64,000 bases of DNA. Source: Alphaproteobacteria bacterium (GTDB lineage: Bacteria > Pseudomonadota > Alphaproteobacteria > Sphingomonadales > Kordiimonadaceae). The translations under genes and the position numbers were made by a program. Each line of letters starts with the position of its first letter. Within the stretch, counting starts at the first letter, position 1. The notes below the pieces were generated by a model. That model was not told the DNA's origin. It worked only from the letters and a program-made list of their open reading frames with translations, and did no database searches. The stretch is from assembly GCA_021774735.1 (NCBI GenBank), contig JAJFIS010000046.1, positions 1-64,000 on the forward strand. Reading direction: 5' to 3'. Of this stretch, positions 44,273 to 57,144 are shown piece after piece.

Positions 44273-45268
44273 ATGATTGATATCAGCATTTCAAAGGTGA
44301 AGCTTTTATTCCCGGGTATTTTGATCGCGGTCATCGTCGCCTTTGCAGCTAATTTTCTCGGCGAACATTACGGCGCACCGACCATGTTATTTGCCTTGCT
44401 GCTTGGTATGGCGGTTAACTTTCTCGGTGACGACCCAAAAATTCGGGTCGGTATTGATTTTGCAGCCCGCACCATATTGCGAATTGGTGTTGCGTTACTG
44501 GGCCTTCGCATTGCATTTAGTGATGTGGTGGAACTCGGCTGGCAACCTGTGATGCTATTGGTGCTCGGGGTTGTCTCAACTATTGCAGTTGGCATTATCG
44601 TGGCCCGCTTGCTGGGTGGAAATGCTCGCTTTGGCACACTAACTGGCGGTGCAGTTGCCATTTGCGGCGCATCAGCGGCTCTTGCCCTATCTGCCATAAT
44701 GCCAAGGGATGAAACCCTAGAACGTAACACCGTTTTTACGGTAGTTAGTGTCACGACCCTTTCCACTTTAGCGATGATAATATACCCGATTATTGCCCAA
44801 GCACTGTCCTTAAATGACGCGCAGGCGGGTTTATTCTTCGGTGCCACCATCCATGATGTAGCTCAGGTGGTTGGCGCAGGCTTTTCAGTGTCTGATGAGG
44901 CTGGCAATATTGCCACGCTGACAAAGTTAATGCGGGTTGCCCTGTTGGTGCCTGTTGTCTTGGTGGTGTCAATTGCCTTTCGCTCTAAAGCGACCAAGGG
45001 CGGTAGAAAACGCCCTTTCCTACCGCTGTTCTTGATTATGTTCATGACAAGCGTTGCCGTAAATAGCGCAGGCTTTGTTCCCGACAGCATTGCAGATAGC
45101 CTGATAGACCTATCGCGTATGTGTTTGATCACCGCGATTACAGCCGTGGGCATAAAAACCCAATTGAAGTCGGTTATGGAAGTAGGTATTTTACCCGTAG
45201 TATTGATGTTGGTTGAAACACTGTGGCTTGCAGGGTTGGTCTTGCTGTGCCTGCCCTATGTGGTCTAG
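44273..45268 (+). CDS. YeiH-family membrane protein (putative sulfate exporter)
   Basis: This 331-residue protein has about ten membrane segments and matches the YeiH/UPF0324 family. Examples are GAPTMLFALLLGMAVNFL near the start, GGAVAICGASAALALSA near 125, GATIHDVAQVVGAGFSVSDE near 190, and the end KSVMEVGILPVVLMLVETL. Some members are proposed to export sulfate or sulfite; the substrate is not proven. I prefer the ATG at 44273 over the TTG before it. It lies 3 bp after pgpA and 9 bp before pncC. Confidence 0.87.
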   Translation: MIDISISKVKLLFPGILIAVIVAFAANFLGEHYGAPTMLFALLLGMAVNFLGDDPKIRVGIDFAARTILRIGVALLGLRIAFSDVVELGWQPVMLLVLGVVSTIAVGIIVARLLGGNARFGTLTGGAVAICGASAALALSAIMPRDETLERNTVFTVVSVTTLSTLAMIIYPIIAQALSLNDAQAGLFFGATIHDVAQVVGAGFSVSDEAGNIATLTKLMRVALLVPVVLVVSIAFRSKATKGGRKRPFLPLFLIMFMTSVAVNSAGFVPDSIADSLIDLSRMCLITAITAVGIKTQLKSVMEVGILPVVLMLVETLWLAGLVLLCLPYVV

Positions 45269-45277
45269 GGTATAAAG

Positions 45278-45766
45278 ATGGATGCTGAGATTGACATATT
45301 AGCCACCCGGGTTCTGGAAAAAGCTCGGACCAAAGGCTGGCTGATTGCGACAGCCGAATCGTGTACTGGTGGTTTGGTTGCCGCTGCTTTAACTAAAATT
45401 CCAGGCTCATCAGATGTCTTTGAACGTGGTTTTATCACCTATAGCAATGACGCTAAAATGGACATGCTCGACGTTAAAGCAGAAAAGCTTGCTGAACACG
45501 GCGCTGTTAGTGAATTGGTAGCCGGAGAGATGGCTGTAGGTGCATGTTTGCATTCACGCGCTAACTTAACGGTGTCAATAACCGGAATCGCAGGCCCCGG
45601 TGGCACCACGAATAAAGCCGAGGGTATGGTCTGCTTTGGTTTGCACTTTAAAGGTACAACACCATCAGTATCAACCCAGCAATATGGTGCGTTAGGCCGC
45701 GAAGTAGTGCGGAGACATGCTTGTCTACAGGCACTTTCACTTTTAGAGCAGCGCTTGGACGCCTAG
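45278..45766 (+). CDS. pncC: CinA C-terminal type nicotinamide-nucleotide amidohydrolase
   Basis: The 162-residue protein is the stand-alone CinA C-terminal domain, which deamidates nicotinamide mononucleotide and returns it to NAD synthesis. Motifs are ATAESCTGGLVAAALT near 22-37, GFITYSNDAKMDML near 53-66 and SITGIAGPGGTTNKAEGMV near 104-122. Length matches PncC (about 160). It ends the ispDF-pgpA forward cluster and overlaps the convergent 90-residue gene by four bases. Confidence 0.94.
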   Translation: MDAEIDILATRVLEKARTKGWLIATAESCTGGLVAAALTKIPGSSDVFERGFITYSNDAKMDMLDVKAEKLAEHGAVSELVAGEMAVGACLHSRANLTVSITGIAGPGGTTNKAEGMVCFGLHFKGTTPSVSTQQYGALGREVVRRHACLQALSLLEQRLDA

Positions 45767-46035
45767 CTCAATCTATTTTGCCATGCTTCATAGCGAATTT
45801 TCAACTTGGTGTGTTTATCCATAATTGAACGTTCGAATGTTTCATTAAATTCACAACCTTCTTTTTCTAAGGCTTCAATGCGGTCAGCAAATGTGTGAAA
45901 TTCTTCCTTAAGGGTAGAATACTCATCGCTGAATGATTTGCTTTCAAGCTCAAAAATTGGATGATGGTTGACATCTTCCATGAATTTTTCGCGGGTTCTC
46001 AGCTCTTCAGCCAAGGTGTGAAGAAAGTTTGTCAT
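45763..46035 (-). CDS. Small helical hypothetical protein
   Basis: The 90-residue protein has no membrane segment and is predicted mainly helical, with heptad-like stretches (SDEYSTLKEEFHTFADRIEA). It is rich in E, K, F and H. I do not recognise a family. It converges on pncC with a four-base overlap and is separated by about 80 bp from the RatA-like gene, with a GGAGACATAGC ribosome-binding site. Real but of unknown function. Confidence 0.65.
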   Translation of the reverse strand: MTNFLHTLAEELRTREKFMEDVNHHPIFELESKSFSDEYSTLKEEFHTFADRIEALEKEGCEFNETFERSIMDKHTKLKIRYEAWQNRLS

Positions 46036-46114
46036 GCTATGTCTCCTATTAATAAGCGAGACAACATACCATGAAATGCGTAATCAATTTTTGAGGAAGG
46101 TCAAATACGCAGGG

Positions 46115-46555
46115 TTATTTTGGGCCGTAGAGTTCTATGGCCCGGTCTTCAAAAGCGGCCACCATTTTGCGTGATGCTTTGGTGAACATTGGCCCGATCA
46201 TTTTATTCAAGGTGCGGCTTTTAAATTCGAAGTCTACATGAAAATCCACCTCACATGTAGCTTCAGAAAGGGCCTTAAAATGCCAGTGGTTATAAAGCTT
46301 CTTCAAGGGGCCACGCAAATAATCAACCATCACACCTTCGGGGCTATTGTTTACCACGCGCGATGTGTAGCGCTCCCGAAACATTTTAAAACCAATGATC
46401 AGGTCCGCATCGAATTGTCTGTCGCCGACATGGTTATAGACCCGGGCACCAGCACACCACGGCAAAAATTCAGGGTACTTTTTGACGTCGTTAACCAGCG
46501 AGCACATTTGCTCAGCGCTATAGGGTAGAACTTTAACTTCACGGTATTCTGGCAT
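46115..46555 (-). CDS. RatA/COQ10-like START-domain protein
   Basis: The 146-residue protein belongs to the polyketide-cyclase/START family that includes COQ10, which binds coenzyme Q in mitochondria, and bacterial RatA. The start VKVLPYSAEQMCSLVNDVKKYPEFLPWC is typical, as are VDYLRGPLKKLYNHW and VDFHVDFEFKSRTLNKMIG. In alphaproteobacteria this gene usually follows lipA, as here (12 bp downstream). A role in ubiquinone handling is more likely than the toxin name suggests, but this is inference. Confidence 0.9.
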   Translation of the reverse strand: MPEYREVKVLPYSAEQMCSLVNDVKKYPEFLPWCAGARVYNHVGDRQFDADLIIGFKMFRERYTSRVVNNSPEGVMVDYLRGPLKKLYNHWHFKALSEATCEVDFHVDFEFKSRTLNKMIGPMFTKASRKMVAAFEDRAIELYGPK

Positions 46556-46567
46556 ATAAGCTGCGCC

Positions 46568-47482
46568 TTACTTCACAGCCACGGCCAGCTTTTTCTGGCG
46601 GGCCGCGCGTAATTTTGCAAAATCATCTCCAGCAAGATAACTGGAGCGGGTGAGCGGTGAGGAGGAAACCATCAAGAAGCCCTTACCCTTCGCCATTCTA
46701 CCATATGATTTAAACTCATCAGGGGTGACATAACGGTCCATTTTCACATGGCGCGGGGTGGGTTGCAAATATTGGCCAATGGTGATGAAGTCGATGTCTG
46801 CTTGGCGCATATCATCCATCACTTGGCTAACCTCAAGGCGTTCTTCACCGAGGCCCGTCATAATACCAGATTTGGTGAAAATGCTGGGGTCAATTTTTTT
46901 AACGGTCTCCAGCAAACGCAGGCTGTTATAATAACGCGCACCGGGCCGAATGCGCGGGTAATTGCGCGGCACGGTCTCTAAATTATGATTAAAAACATCG
47001 GGCTTGGCTTCCGCCACCACTTCAACCGCCCCTGGTTTGCTGCGAAAATCGGGGGTTAAAATTTCAATAGTGGTGTCTGGGCACATGTCGCGCACGGCTT
47101 TGATAACCTGTACAAATTGGTCAGCACCGCCGTCGGCCAAGTCATCACGGTCAACGCTGGTAATCACGATATGTTTCAAGCCCATCAATAAGCAGCTTTC
47201 AGCCACATGCTCAGGCTCAAGCGGGTCAACGGCCATGGGGCGGCCTGTTTTAACGTTGCAGAAAGCACAAGCGCGGGTGCAGGTATCGCCCAAAATCATC
47301 ACCGTCGCGTGGCGCTGTTGCCAACATTCACCAATATTGGGGCAAGCTGCTTCTTCACACACTGTATGCAGGTTCTTTGAGCGCATCAGTTTGCGAGTTT
47401 CAGCAAACTCACGGCTGGTTGGGGCTTTCACCCGCAGCCATTCTGGTTTGCGTTGGCGCTTGATTGGTGCTGGGCTGTCCAT
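46568..47482 (-). CDS. lipA: Lipoyl synthase
   Basis: LipA inserts two sulfur atoms into octanoyl groups on lipoyl domains. The 304-residue radical-SAM enzyme has the auxiliary cluster ligands C42, C47 and C53. The SAM cluster C68-x3-C72-x2-C75 and the third auxiliary ligand region SSPLTRSSY near the C-terminus are also present. It is 81 bp after lpd and serves the lipoylated E1-beta and E2 proteins encoded just upstream. Confidence 0.98.
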   Translation of the reverse strand: MDSPAPIKRQRKPEWLRVKAPTSREFAETRKLMRSKNLHTVCEEAACPNIGECWQQRHATVMILGDTCTRACAFCNVKTGRPMAVDPLEPEHVAESCLLMGLKHIVITSVDRDDLADGGADQFVQVIKAVRDMCPDTTIEILTPDFRSKPGAVEVVAEAKPDVFNHNLETVPRNYPRIRPGARYYNSLRLLETVKKIDPSIFTKSGIMTGLGEERLEVSQVMDDMRQADIDFITIGQYLQPTPRHVKMDRYVTPDEFKSYGRMAKGKGFLMVSSSPLTRSSYLAGDDFAKLRAARQKKLAVAVK

Positions 47483-47563
47483 GGTTATTCAAACGGTCCT
47501 ATTAGGCTTACTTATACGCTATGCAGGTAAGCTGCGTTGGTCGGCATTACAAGGCCTAAGGCG

Positions 47564-48961
47564 CTAAAAGTGGATAGCACGGCCATAAGCATCCAGCACG
47601 CTTTCATGCATCATTTCGCTCAGGGTGGGATGCGGGAATACAGTATGCATCAGCTCGGCCTCAGTGGTCTCAAGCGTTCGCGCGACCACATAGCCTTGGA
47701 TCATCTCCGTCACTTCGGTACCAATCATATGGGCGCCGAGCAGTTCACCGGTTTTCTTGTCAAAAATGGTTTTAATGAAGCCTTCAGGCTCACCGAGCGC
47801 AATGGCTTTGCCGTTTCCTTGGAAAGGGAAACTGCCTGTGCGGATGTCCCGCCCTGCTTCCTTAGCCGCCCGCTCGGTCATGCCAACACTTGCGACCTGT
47901 GGCCGGCAATAGGTGCAGCCTGGTATGTTGCTTTTGTCGATTGGGTGTACATTTTTTTGGCCGGTCATCTTCTCGACCGCGATAATACCTTCGTGGGATG
48001 CTTTATGGGCTAGCCACGGCGCGCCCGCTACATCACCAATGGCCCAAACGCCTTCTATAGCAGTTTGGCCGTAAGGGTCAGCGACAATATGGCCGCGCTC
48101 TGCTTTAACACCGATTTTCTCTAAACCAAGCCCTTCGACATTGCCTGTAATACCAATCGCGAGGATGACATTATCGACCGTGATCTGCTCAGTCTTACCT
48201 TTTTGCTCGACCGTGCAGGTAACACCCTTTGCATTGGTGACAAGCTTGGTAACCGATGCTTCAGTCTTTATCGTCATGCCTTGCTTTTTAAAGGCTTTTT
48301 CGGCGAAGGCGCTTATCTCATGGTCTTCGACAGGCAGAACCCGGTCCATCATTTCAACCACTGTAACGTCAGCGCCTAATTCATTGTAAAAGCTTGCGAA
48401 TTCAATGCCGATAGCACCTGAGCCTATAACCAGCAAACGCTTGGGCATGCTGTCATTAGCTAGGGCATGCTTGTAAGTCCACACTCGCTTGCCGTCGGCT
48501 TTCAGGTGCGGTAATTCACGCGCTCGGGCCCCTGTGGCGATGATAATATTTTTAGCGGTTAGCGCTTCTGTACCGCCTTTGGTAAGGGCAACTGACAGGT
48601 TATTGGCGCTCAAAAACTTTGCCGTGCCATCAAAAACACTGACTTTATTTTTCTTGAGCAAATGCCCAATACCGCCAGAGAGCTGTCCGGCGACGCCGCG
48701 GCTGCGCTTAACGATTTTCTTAAGGTCAAATGTGGGGTTTTTCACTTCAATGCCATAGTCTGCGGCAGTTTTCGCCAGATGGAAAACCTCAGCTGAACGC
48801 AATAAGGCTTTGGTGGGTATGCAGCCCCAATTTAGGCAAATGCCGCCCAAGTGTTCGCGCTCAACAAGGGCCACTTTTTGGCCAAGCTGTGCGGCACGAA
48901 TTGCTGCAACATAACCGCCCGGTCCGCCACCAATGATAATAATGTCGAAGGATTTTGCCAT
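47564..48961 (-). CDS. lpd: Dihydrolipoyl dehydrogenase (E3)
   Basis: E3 reoxidises the dihydrolipoyl groups of the pyruvate dehydrogenase complex with NAD+. The 465-residue flavoprotein starts FDIIIIGGGPGGYVAAIRAA. It has the redox disulfide C42-x4-C47 (GGICLNWGCIPTKA), the NAD-binding VIGSGAIGIEFASFY, and the HPHPTLSE-type active base near 440 (VFPHPTLSEMMHE). It follows pdhC by 10 bp. Confidence 0.98.
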   Translation of the reverse strand: MAKSFDIIIIGGGPGGYVAAIRAAQLGQKVALVEREHLGGICLNWGCIPTKALLRSAEVFHLAKTAADYGIEVKNPTFDLKKIVKRSRGVAGQLSGGIGHLLKKNKVSVFDGTAKFLSANNLSVALTKGGTEALTAKNIIIATGARARELPHLKADGKRVWTYKHALANDSMPKRLLVIGSGAIGIEFASFYNELGADVTVVEMMDRVLPVEDHEISAFAEKAFKKQGMTIKTEASVTKLVTNAKGVTCTVEQKGKTEQITVDNVILAIGITGNVEGLGLEKIGVKAERGHIVADPYGQTAIEGVWAIGDVAGAPWLAHKASHEGIIAVEKMTGQKNVHPIDKSNIPGCTYCRPQVASVGMTERAAKEAGRDIRTGSFPFQGNGKAIALGEPEGFIKTIFDKKTGELLGAHMIGTEVTEMIQGYVVARTLETTEAELMHTVFPHPTLSEMMHESVLDAYGRAIHF

Positions 48962-48971
48962 GATATTTCCC

Positions 48972-50222
48972 CTAAATCAGCATCGTGAGTGGGTTTTCTA
49001 AGAAGCCTTTGAATGCTTTTAAGAATTCAGCCCCCACAGCGCCGTCAATCGCTCGGTGATCACAGCTCATGGTGCATGTCATGACCGTGGCAACGGTAAG
49101 CGCGCCGTCAGCGCCGACAATAGGCCGTTTCTCACCCGCCCCAATGGCTAAAATAGCGCCTTCAGGTGGGTTTATAACGGCGGAAAATTCACGGATGCCG
49201 AACATACCAAGGTTGGATATAGAGAATGTACCGCCTGAATATTCATCCGGGGTCAGTTTGCCGTCCTTTGCTCTGCCTGCAAGGTCGCGGACCTCAGTGC
49301 TGATCGCCGACAAGCTTTTGACGCAGGCACCACGCACAACAGGGGTGATGAGGCCGCCTTCAATGGCGACAGCGACGGAAATGTCCGCGCGCTCATACCA
49401 GCGCATGGTGTCGCCCGCGAATTGAACATTGGCAGCAGGCACTTTTTTGAGCGCCATAGCGGTTGCCTTAATAACAAAATCATTAACACTGATTTTAATG
49501 CCCTCGTCGGCTAGCCCGGCATTAATGTCAGCGCGCGCTGCGAGCAATTTATCAAGCTGGCAATCCACTGTCAGGTAGAAATGCGGCACTGATTGTTTCG
49601 ATTCAGTGAGGCGGCGAGCGATAGTTTTGCGCATGTTGGACAAACGCTCTTCACGGTAAGGCGCATCGCCAACGGCGGCTGTGGAAGCGGCGGCCATCGG
49701 TGCGGCGGCCGATGGACTTGCATAGCTTTCAATGTCGCGCTTGATGATACGTCCATAAGGTCCTGTGCCTGTTACTGTTTTAAGATCAATGCCTGCACCC
49801 GCAGCCAAACGCTTGGCAAGCGGTGAGGCTTTAATGCGGCTGTCAGATGTCATAGTATCTTTAGGCGAAGGCGCAACAGCTTTTAGCGGTGTTGGCGCTG
49901 TTTCAACTGCTTTTGGTGCTGCCTCAGGCGAGGCGGCAACGACTTTTGGTGCTTCTTTCAAAGCAGCAGCAACATCTTCGTCCTCTTCGGCCAAAATGGC
50001 AATTATAGTCCCCACGGGCACATCATCGGTGCCATCCGCAACCAGCAATTTTGCCACAACACCATCATCAATGCTCTCGACTTCCATCGTTGCCTTGTCG
50101 GTCTCAATTTCAGCGATAATATCACCGTTGGCAACGCTGTCGCCTTCCTTCACCATCCATTTGGCGAGGGTCCCTGTTTCCATCGTCGGCGATAATGCCG
50201 GCATAAATATCTCGATCGCCAT
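48972..50222 (-). CDS. pdhC: Dihydrolipoamide acetyltransferase (E2) of pyruvate dehydrogenase
   Basis: E2 forms the core of the complex and transfers acetyl to CoA. The 416-residue protein has one lipoyl domain (1-78, lipoylated K43 in [11 protein letters not shown]) and an alanine/proline-rich linker. The peripheral-subunit-binding domain lies near 125-160 ([17 protein letters not shown]) and the catalytic domain ends with DHRAIDG. Only one lipoyl domain is present because another sits on E1-beta. A small membrane-protein gene separates it from pdhB. Confidence 0.97.
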   Translation of the reverse strand: MAIEIFMPALSPTMETGTLAKWMVKEGDSVANGDIIAEIETDKATMEVESIDDGVVAKLLVADGTDDVPVGTIIAILAEEDEDVAAALKEAPKVVAASPEAAPKAVETAPTPLKAVAPSPKDTMTSDSRIKASPLAKRLAAGAGIDLKTVTGTGPYGRIIKRDIESYASPSAAAPMAAASTAAVGDAPYREERLSNMRKTIARRLTESKQSVPHFYLTVDCQLDKLLAARADINAGLADEGIKISVNDFVIKATAMALKKVPAANVQFAGDTMRWYERADISVAVAIEGGLITPVVRGACVKSLSAISTEVRDLAGRAKDGKLTPDEYSGGTFSISNLGMFGIREFSAVINPPEGAILAIGAGEKRPIVGADGALTVATVMTCTMSCDHRAIDGAVGAEFLKAFKGFLENPLTMLI

Positions 50223-50251
50223 ATCTCTACCTTTGTTAGCGGGTTAGACTG

Positions 50252-50506
50252 CTAATCCATTAACCCAAAGAATTTTAAAATATAAAGAAGCAAAGCAAAA
50301 CCAACGAATACCAAAATGATATTTAGAGGAAATATACATAAAACCGCAATTATCCTATCTTCCCATTTTTCACTTGAACCACTTTTTAAACGCACTGTGC
50401 GAAAATCACCCCTACACACCATATTGGACCATCTGTGCCCATACCGTCGCCAAGCCTGTCGTATTTTGCGTCTTCTAATCGCTAACTCCTTATTGCGTAT
50501 AAGCAA
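50252..50506 (-). CDS. Small membrane protein inside the pdh operon
   Basis: This 84-residue protein is not part of the usual pdh operon. The N-terminal half is strongly basic ([20 protein letters not shown]) and the C-terminal half is one membrane segment (about 53-80, [20 protein letters not shown]). The start overlaps the end of pdhB by 17 bp in another frame, and pdhC begins 29 bp later, so it is probably translated from the same mRNA. I know no family. It could tether something to the membrane, or be a non-functional frame, although its composition is protein-like and it fills the gap exactly. Confidence 0.55.
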   Translation of the reverse strand: MLIRNKELAIRRRKIRQAWRRYGHRWSNMVCRGDFRTVRLKSGSSEKWEDRIIAVLCIFPLNIILVFVGFALLLYILKFFGLMD

Positions 50507-51866
50507 CCTGCTTCACTGCTGCCATGATGCCATCCGCGTTAATCAGCGCTGCTTTTTCCAAATTATTGGCGTATGGCAACGGCACATCAACATTATTTAC
50601 CCGGGTCACTGGCGCGTCTAAATGATCAAAAGCATGCTCCATCAGCTGGGCAGATATCTCAGCTGCTACGCCGCACTGGGGCCAGCCTTCTTCGGCGACA
50701 ACAACGCGGTTGGTTTTCTGGACGCTCTCGATAACCGTATCCATATCAAGCGGGCGAATGGTGCGCAGGTCGATAACTTCGGCGCTAATGCCCTCACCGG
50801 CCAAAGCCTCAGCCGCTTTAATGCTTTCACCCACAGCAATAGAATAGGTAACGATGGTAACGTCACTGCCCTCAATCATGATACGCGCCTTGCCGATGGG
50901 CAGAGTGTGGTCTGGCAAGTCAGGCACTTCAAAGCTTTCGCCGTATAGCAGCTCGTTTTCCAAGAATACCACCGGATTGGGGCTTTGGATGGCGGCTTTC
51001 AGCAAGCCTTTAGCGTCAGCGGCGTCATAAGGCGCAATAACCGTTAAGCCCGGCACATTGGCGTACCACGGAGCATAGTTTTGGCTATGCTGTGCGCCGA
51101 CGCGGCTGGCGGCACCATTGGGACCCCTAAATACGATAGGGCTGGTAACTTGTCCGCCGGACATATAGCGAGTTTTAGCCGAACTATTTATAATGTGATC
51201 AATGGCTTGCATGGCGAAGTTAAAGGTCATGAATTCCACGATAGGTTTGAGCCCAGCAAATGCGGCACCGGCTGCGAGACCAGCAAAACCATGCTCGGTT
51301 ATCGGGGTATCGATAACGCGTTTGCCACCAAATTCAGCGAGCAGCCCTTGGGTGACTTTGTAAGCCCCTTCATATTCAGCCACTTCTTCGCCGATGACAA
51401 AAACATCACCGTCTTTGCGCATTTCTTCCGCCATGGCATCGCGCAGGGCTTCCCGCACGGTTAGAGATACCATATCAGTGCCCGCAGGTACCTCCGGGTC
51501 ATCGGCTACAACCATTTGGGCGGCGGCTGGTGCAGTTTCAGCAGCTGTATCAGCAACAATTTCAACTGGCGTTTCAACTTTAGCTACTGGCGTGCTTGAA
51601 ACTTCTATGTTCGCTGCATCTTCGCCTTCCTCTGCGATAAGCGCTATAACGGTGCCAACCAGCACATCATCCGTGCCATCCGTGACCAAAATGCTGGCAA
51701 CAGTGCCCTCGTCGATGCTCTCAACTTCCATCGTTGCCTTATCGGTCTCAATTTCAGCGATAATATCGCCGGATGTAATGGTATCACCGACGGCCACCAG
51801 CCATTTAGCTAGCGTGCCCTTTTCCATTGTTGGCGAAAGCGCCGGCATGGTAATTTCAATAGCCAT
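50490..51866 (-). CDS. pdhB: Pyruvate dehydrogenase E1 beta subunit with fused lipoyl domain
   Basis: E1-beta pairs with E1-alpha to decarboxylate pyruvate. The 458-residue protein has an N-terminal lipoyl domain (1-78, lipoyl site K43) and a linker. The transketolase-type E1-beta part follows from about residue 130 ([33 protein letters not shown]). This lipoyl fusion is known from several alphaproteobacteria. It follows pdhA by 19 bp. Its lipoyl domain is very close to that of pdhC, even at DNA level. Confidence 0.97.
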   Translation of the reverse strand: MAIEITMPALSPTMEKGTLAKWLVAVGDTITSGDIIAEIETDKATMEVESIDEGTVASILVTDGTDDVLVGTVIALIAEEGEDAANIEVSSTPVAKVETPVEIVADTAAETAPAAAQMVVADDPEVPAGTDMVSLTVREALRDAMAEEMRKDGDVFVIGEEVAEYEGAYKVTQGLLAEFGGKRVIDTPITEHGFAGLAAGAAFAGLKPIVEFMTFNFAMQAIDHIINSSAKTRYMSGGQVTSPIVFRGPNGAASRVGAQHSQNYAPWYANVPGLTVIAPYDAADAKGLLKAAIQSPNPVVFLENELLYGESFEVPDLPDHTLPIGKARIMIEGSDVTIVTYSIAVGESIKAAEALAGEGISAEVIDLRTIRPLDMDTVIESVQKTNRVVVAEEGWPQCGVAAEISAQLMEHAFDHLDAPVTRVNNVDVPLPYANNLEKAALINADGIMAAVKQVAYTQ

Positions 51867-51885
51867 TATACTGTATCTCCTGCGC

Positions 51886-52920
51886 TTACGCTTCTACGTC
51901 GGTGTAAAGTTCGGCCAAATCTGGCTCTGGGCTATTTTGGGCATATTCAGCTGCCTCAGCCACAATAGCTTTCACTTCTTTGTCCATGGCTTTCAGTTCT
52001 GCTTCATCTTGCATGCCGCCATTGAGGATCATAGCCTTCACAAGTTCGAGCGCATCTTGCTCGCTGCGGATCTTCTGAACTTCTTCTTTAGAGCGGTATT
52101 TTGCCGGGTCCGACATTGAATGACCCCGGTAACGGTATGTTTTCAATTCTAAAATGATAGGCCCTTTACCTGCACGGCAATGAGCAACGGCTTCGTCGGC
52201 AGCGGCTTTGACCGCCAGAACATTCATGCCATCAACCTGTTTGCCTGGAATTTGGAAGCTTTCGCCACGTTTATAAAGCTCAACCTCACTGCTGGCGCGC
52301 TTGATAGCAGTACCCATGGCATATTGATTATTTTCAATCACATATATAACCGGTAAGTTCCACAGCTTCGCCATATTGAAGCTTTCATAGACTTGGCCCT
52401 GGTTGGCTGCACCATCGCCGAAATAAGCCATGGAAACATTATCATTGCCCCGATAGTGATGTGCAAAAGCCAAGCCAGTGCCAAGGGATACCTGAGCGCC
52501 GACAATGCCGTGACCGCCATAAAAACCTTTTTCCACATCAAACATATGCATAGAGCCGCCTTTACCCTGTGATATGCCACCTGAGCGACCAGTTAGCTCC
52601 GCCATAACGGCCTTAGGGCAGCAATCAGCCACCAGCATATGGCCGTGGTCCCGGTAGCCTGTAATGATGCTGTCACCGTCCTTCAGCGCGCTTTGCAGGC
52701 CCACAACCACAGCCTCTTGACCTATGTAAAGGTGACAAAAACCACCTATGAGACCCATGCCATACATTTGGCCAGCTTTCTCTTCAAAACGCCGAATGAG
52801 CAACATTTGGCGGTAAAAAGTGAGCAACTCTTCTGGGCTGGCGTTATAAAGCGCTGGTTTACGCCCACGTTTACGCGCAGAAGGCGTTTTTTTTGCAGCA
52901 GCAGATTTACTGATTGCCAT
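51886..52920 (-). CDS. pdhA: Pyruvate dehydrogenase E1 alpha subunit
   Basis: E1-alpha binds thiamine diphosphate and starts pyruvate decarboxylation. The 344-residue protein has the ThDP motif [20 protein letters not shown] near 171-190 and the phosphorylation-loop equivalent [16 protein letters not shown] basic N-terminus ([16 protein letters not shown]) may bind E2. It is the first gene of the pdhA-pdhB-(small protein)-pdhC-lpd-lipA operon. Confidence 0.97.
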   Translation of the reverse strand: MAISKSAAAKKTPSARKRGRKPALYNASPEELLTFYRQMLLIRRFEEKAGQMYGMGLIGGFCHLYIGQEAVVVGLQSALKDGDSIITGYRDHGHMLVADCCPKAVMAELTGRSGGISQGKGGSMHMFDVEKGFYGGHGIVGAQVSLGTGLAFAHHYRGNDNVSMAYFGDGAANQGQVYESFNMAKLWNLPVIYVIENNQYAMGTAIKRASSEVELYKRGESFQIPGKQVDGMNVLAVKAAADEAVAHCRAGKGPIILELKTYRYRGHSMSDPAKYRSKEEVQKIRSEQDALELVKAMILNGGMQDEAELKAMDKEVKAIVAEAAEYAQNSPEPDLAELYTDVEA

Positions 52921-53063
52921 AGCGGAAGTGGCCTTTCATATGAAGCATAGAATTAGATAAATGACCCGTAGATACATGTAAGACATAACGGGAAATAGAC
53001 TATTTTACAATAGTGGATAAAGTGTTGATATTTATTAATTTTTTGTGATTAACCTAAATAAGG

Positions 53064-53375
53064 TTAATTCATTAAGACGATGATATCATCAGGGTGGGCA
53101 AAGCCAAGCTTGTTCCGAACCACTTCTTCAAGCAAGTCTGGATCAATATGAAGGCGGCGCAATGCATCAATACGCGTTTCTACAAGTTGGCGTTGAGAGG
53201 ACAAACTTTTAGCTCTGAGCGACAACCTATTATGCTGAAGTTCTAGTTGTTTCATTGCGCTTAGGCCAGAATCGCCAATGAAGATATGAACAGAGAAATA
53301 AAAGCTGAGAAGCACCATAAAGCCGCTCAACCATGACCGCCCGAAGCGGTATTTTATAACTTCAATCTTATTCAT
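53064..53375 (-). CDS. ftsB: FtsB/DivIC-like septum formation protein
   Basis: FtsB/DivIC proteins are small bitopic division proteins that join FtsL and FtsQ at the septum. This 103-residue protein has one membrane segment (about 15-35) and a coiled coil (about 42-75). The conserved C-terminal stretch DPDLLEEVVRNKLGFAHPDDIIVL is also present. I chose the ATG at 53375; a TTG 12 codons upstream is also open, and neither has a clear ribosome-binding site. The position between eno and pdhA is the standard one in alphaproteobacteria. Confidence 0.88.
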   Translation of the reverse strand: MNKIEVIKYRFGRSWLSGFMVLLSFYFSVHIFIGDSGLSAMKQLELQHNRLSLRAKSLSSQRQLVETRIDALRRLHIDPDLLEEVVRNKLGFAHPDDIIVLMN

Positions 53376-53512
53376 AAGACGAATCGAATCATATTCGAAT
53401 CGCTGGGTCAAGTTTTTTCTTTGGAATCAATCTGTTAGCAGGCTTGTAAGTTTTTGCCCTGCGATTCGCAAGTGATTGAAATGATTCGTTATTTCGGCGA
53501 TTACTCACAGTG

Positions 53513-53541
53513 AAAAAGGCCTGCAAAAAATGCAGACCTTT
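53513..53541 (-). terminator. Terminator after eno
   Basis: On the reverse strand AAAGG-T-CTGCA pairs with TGCAG-G-CCTTT (one mismatch) around a T-rich loop, continuing into TTTTTCAC. It lies 24 bp beyond the eno stop. Confidence 0.65.
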
Positions 53542-53564
53542 CGCTTTACCCTATTAGAATTGCT

Positions 53565-54857
<1,293 letters not shown>

Positions 54858-54911
54858 CTAAGGGTTAGTATGGGTATCAATTAGTACAAACAATAAAAAA
54901 AGGCACTGTGA

Positions 54912-56570
<1,659 letters not shown>

Positions 56571-56620
56571 TCATCAATGCACTTAATGAAAAATACCTTA
56601 AAGCCATATAGCACATAGAG

Positions 56621-56646
56621 AAGCGGGGGCACTTGGCCCCCGCTTT
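56621..56646 (-). terminator. GC-rich hairpin between secG and pyrG
   Basis: AAGCGGGGGC (56621-56630) and GCCCCCGCTT (56636-56645) form a perfect 10-bp stem with a 5-base loop, right behind the secG stop. The T-tract is weak on the secG strand and slightly better on the other, so it may act as an attenuator rather than a full stop. Confidence 0.6.
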
Positions 56647-56653
56647 AATTCAG

Positions 56654-56977
56654 TCAGTCGCTTTCCGGAATTGTTGGTATTTCCGGTATGTCACTTGGTT
56701 TCGCATTTTCAGCTGCCTCCTGCTCAACAATATCAGCGACCGATTGTTCGCCGGTGCGTTTTTGCGCGAGCCAGCTAAGCCCTAGTGTGATGGATAAAAA
56801 GGCAATCGCAAGCCATTTGGTGGTCTTGGATAGCATATCGCCAGCACCGCGCGCGGACATTAAGCCCCCTGCTCCGCCGCCAATGCCCAGTGCACCACCT
56901 TCAGAGCGTTGCAGAAGAATTGTTGCCACAAGGGCAATTGCTACAAAAATTTCAATAACTAAAAGTACTTTTTCCAT
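56654..56977 (-). CDS. secG: Preprotein translocase subunit SecG
   Basis: SecG is the auxiliary membrane subunit of the SecYEG translocon. The 107-residue protein has two membrane segments (about 5-23 and 52-70). The typical glycine-rich loop LLQRSEGGALGIGGGAGGL and the FLSRRGAxDxLS-like segment MSARGAGDMLSKTTKWLA are present. The C-terminal tail is acidic, ending IPEIPTIPESD. The tpiA-secG-pyrG order is usual. Confidence 0.95.
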   Translation of the reverse strand: MEKVLLVIEIFVAIALVATILLQRSEGGALGIGGGAGGLMSARGAGDMLSKTTKWLAIAFLSITLGLSWLAQKRTGEQSVADIVEQEAAENAKPSDIPEIPTIPESD

Positions 56978-57144
56978 CGAACCATTCGCTTCAATTTATA
57001 TGTGTGGGGCTACTGTAATAACCCAGCGCTAAACACAGCGTCTCATTAAGCGCGCTTTCTAGACTATCAAACAGGCTTTTACCAGACGAAAATAGGCCTG
57101 ACATGCAAGAATTTCAATAGCCGTCTATTTAGAAAGTAATTTCC

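Noticed and set aside
47004-47567. Open frame of 187 codons opposite lipA
   Set aside because: Antisense shadow of a strongly conserved gene; the translated sequence shows no domain.
50040-51866. Possible mobile DNA repeat between pdhB and pdhC
   Set aside because: The similarity coincides exactly with the lipoyl domains of both proteins, so it is domain paralogy rather than a transposable repeat.
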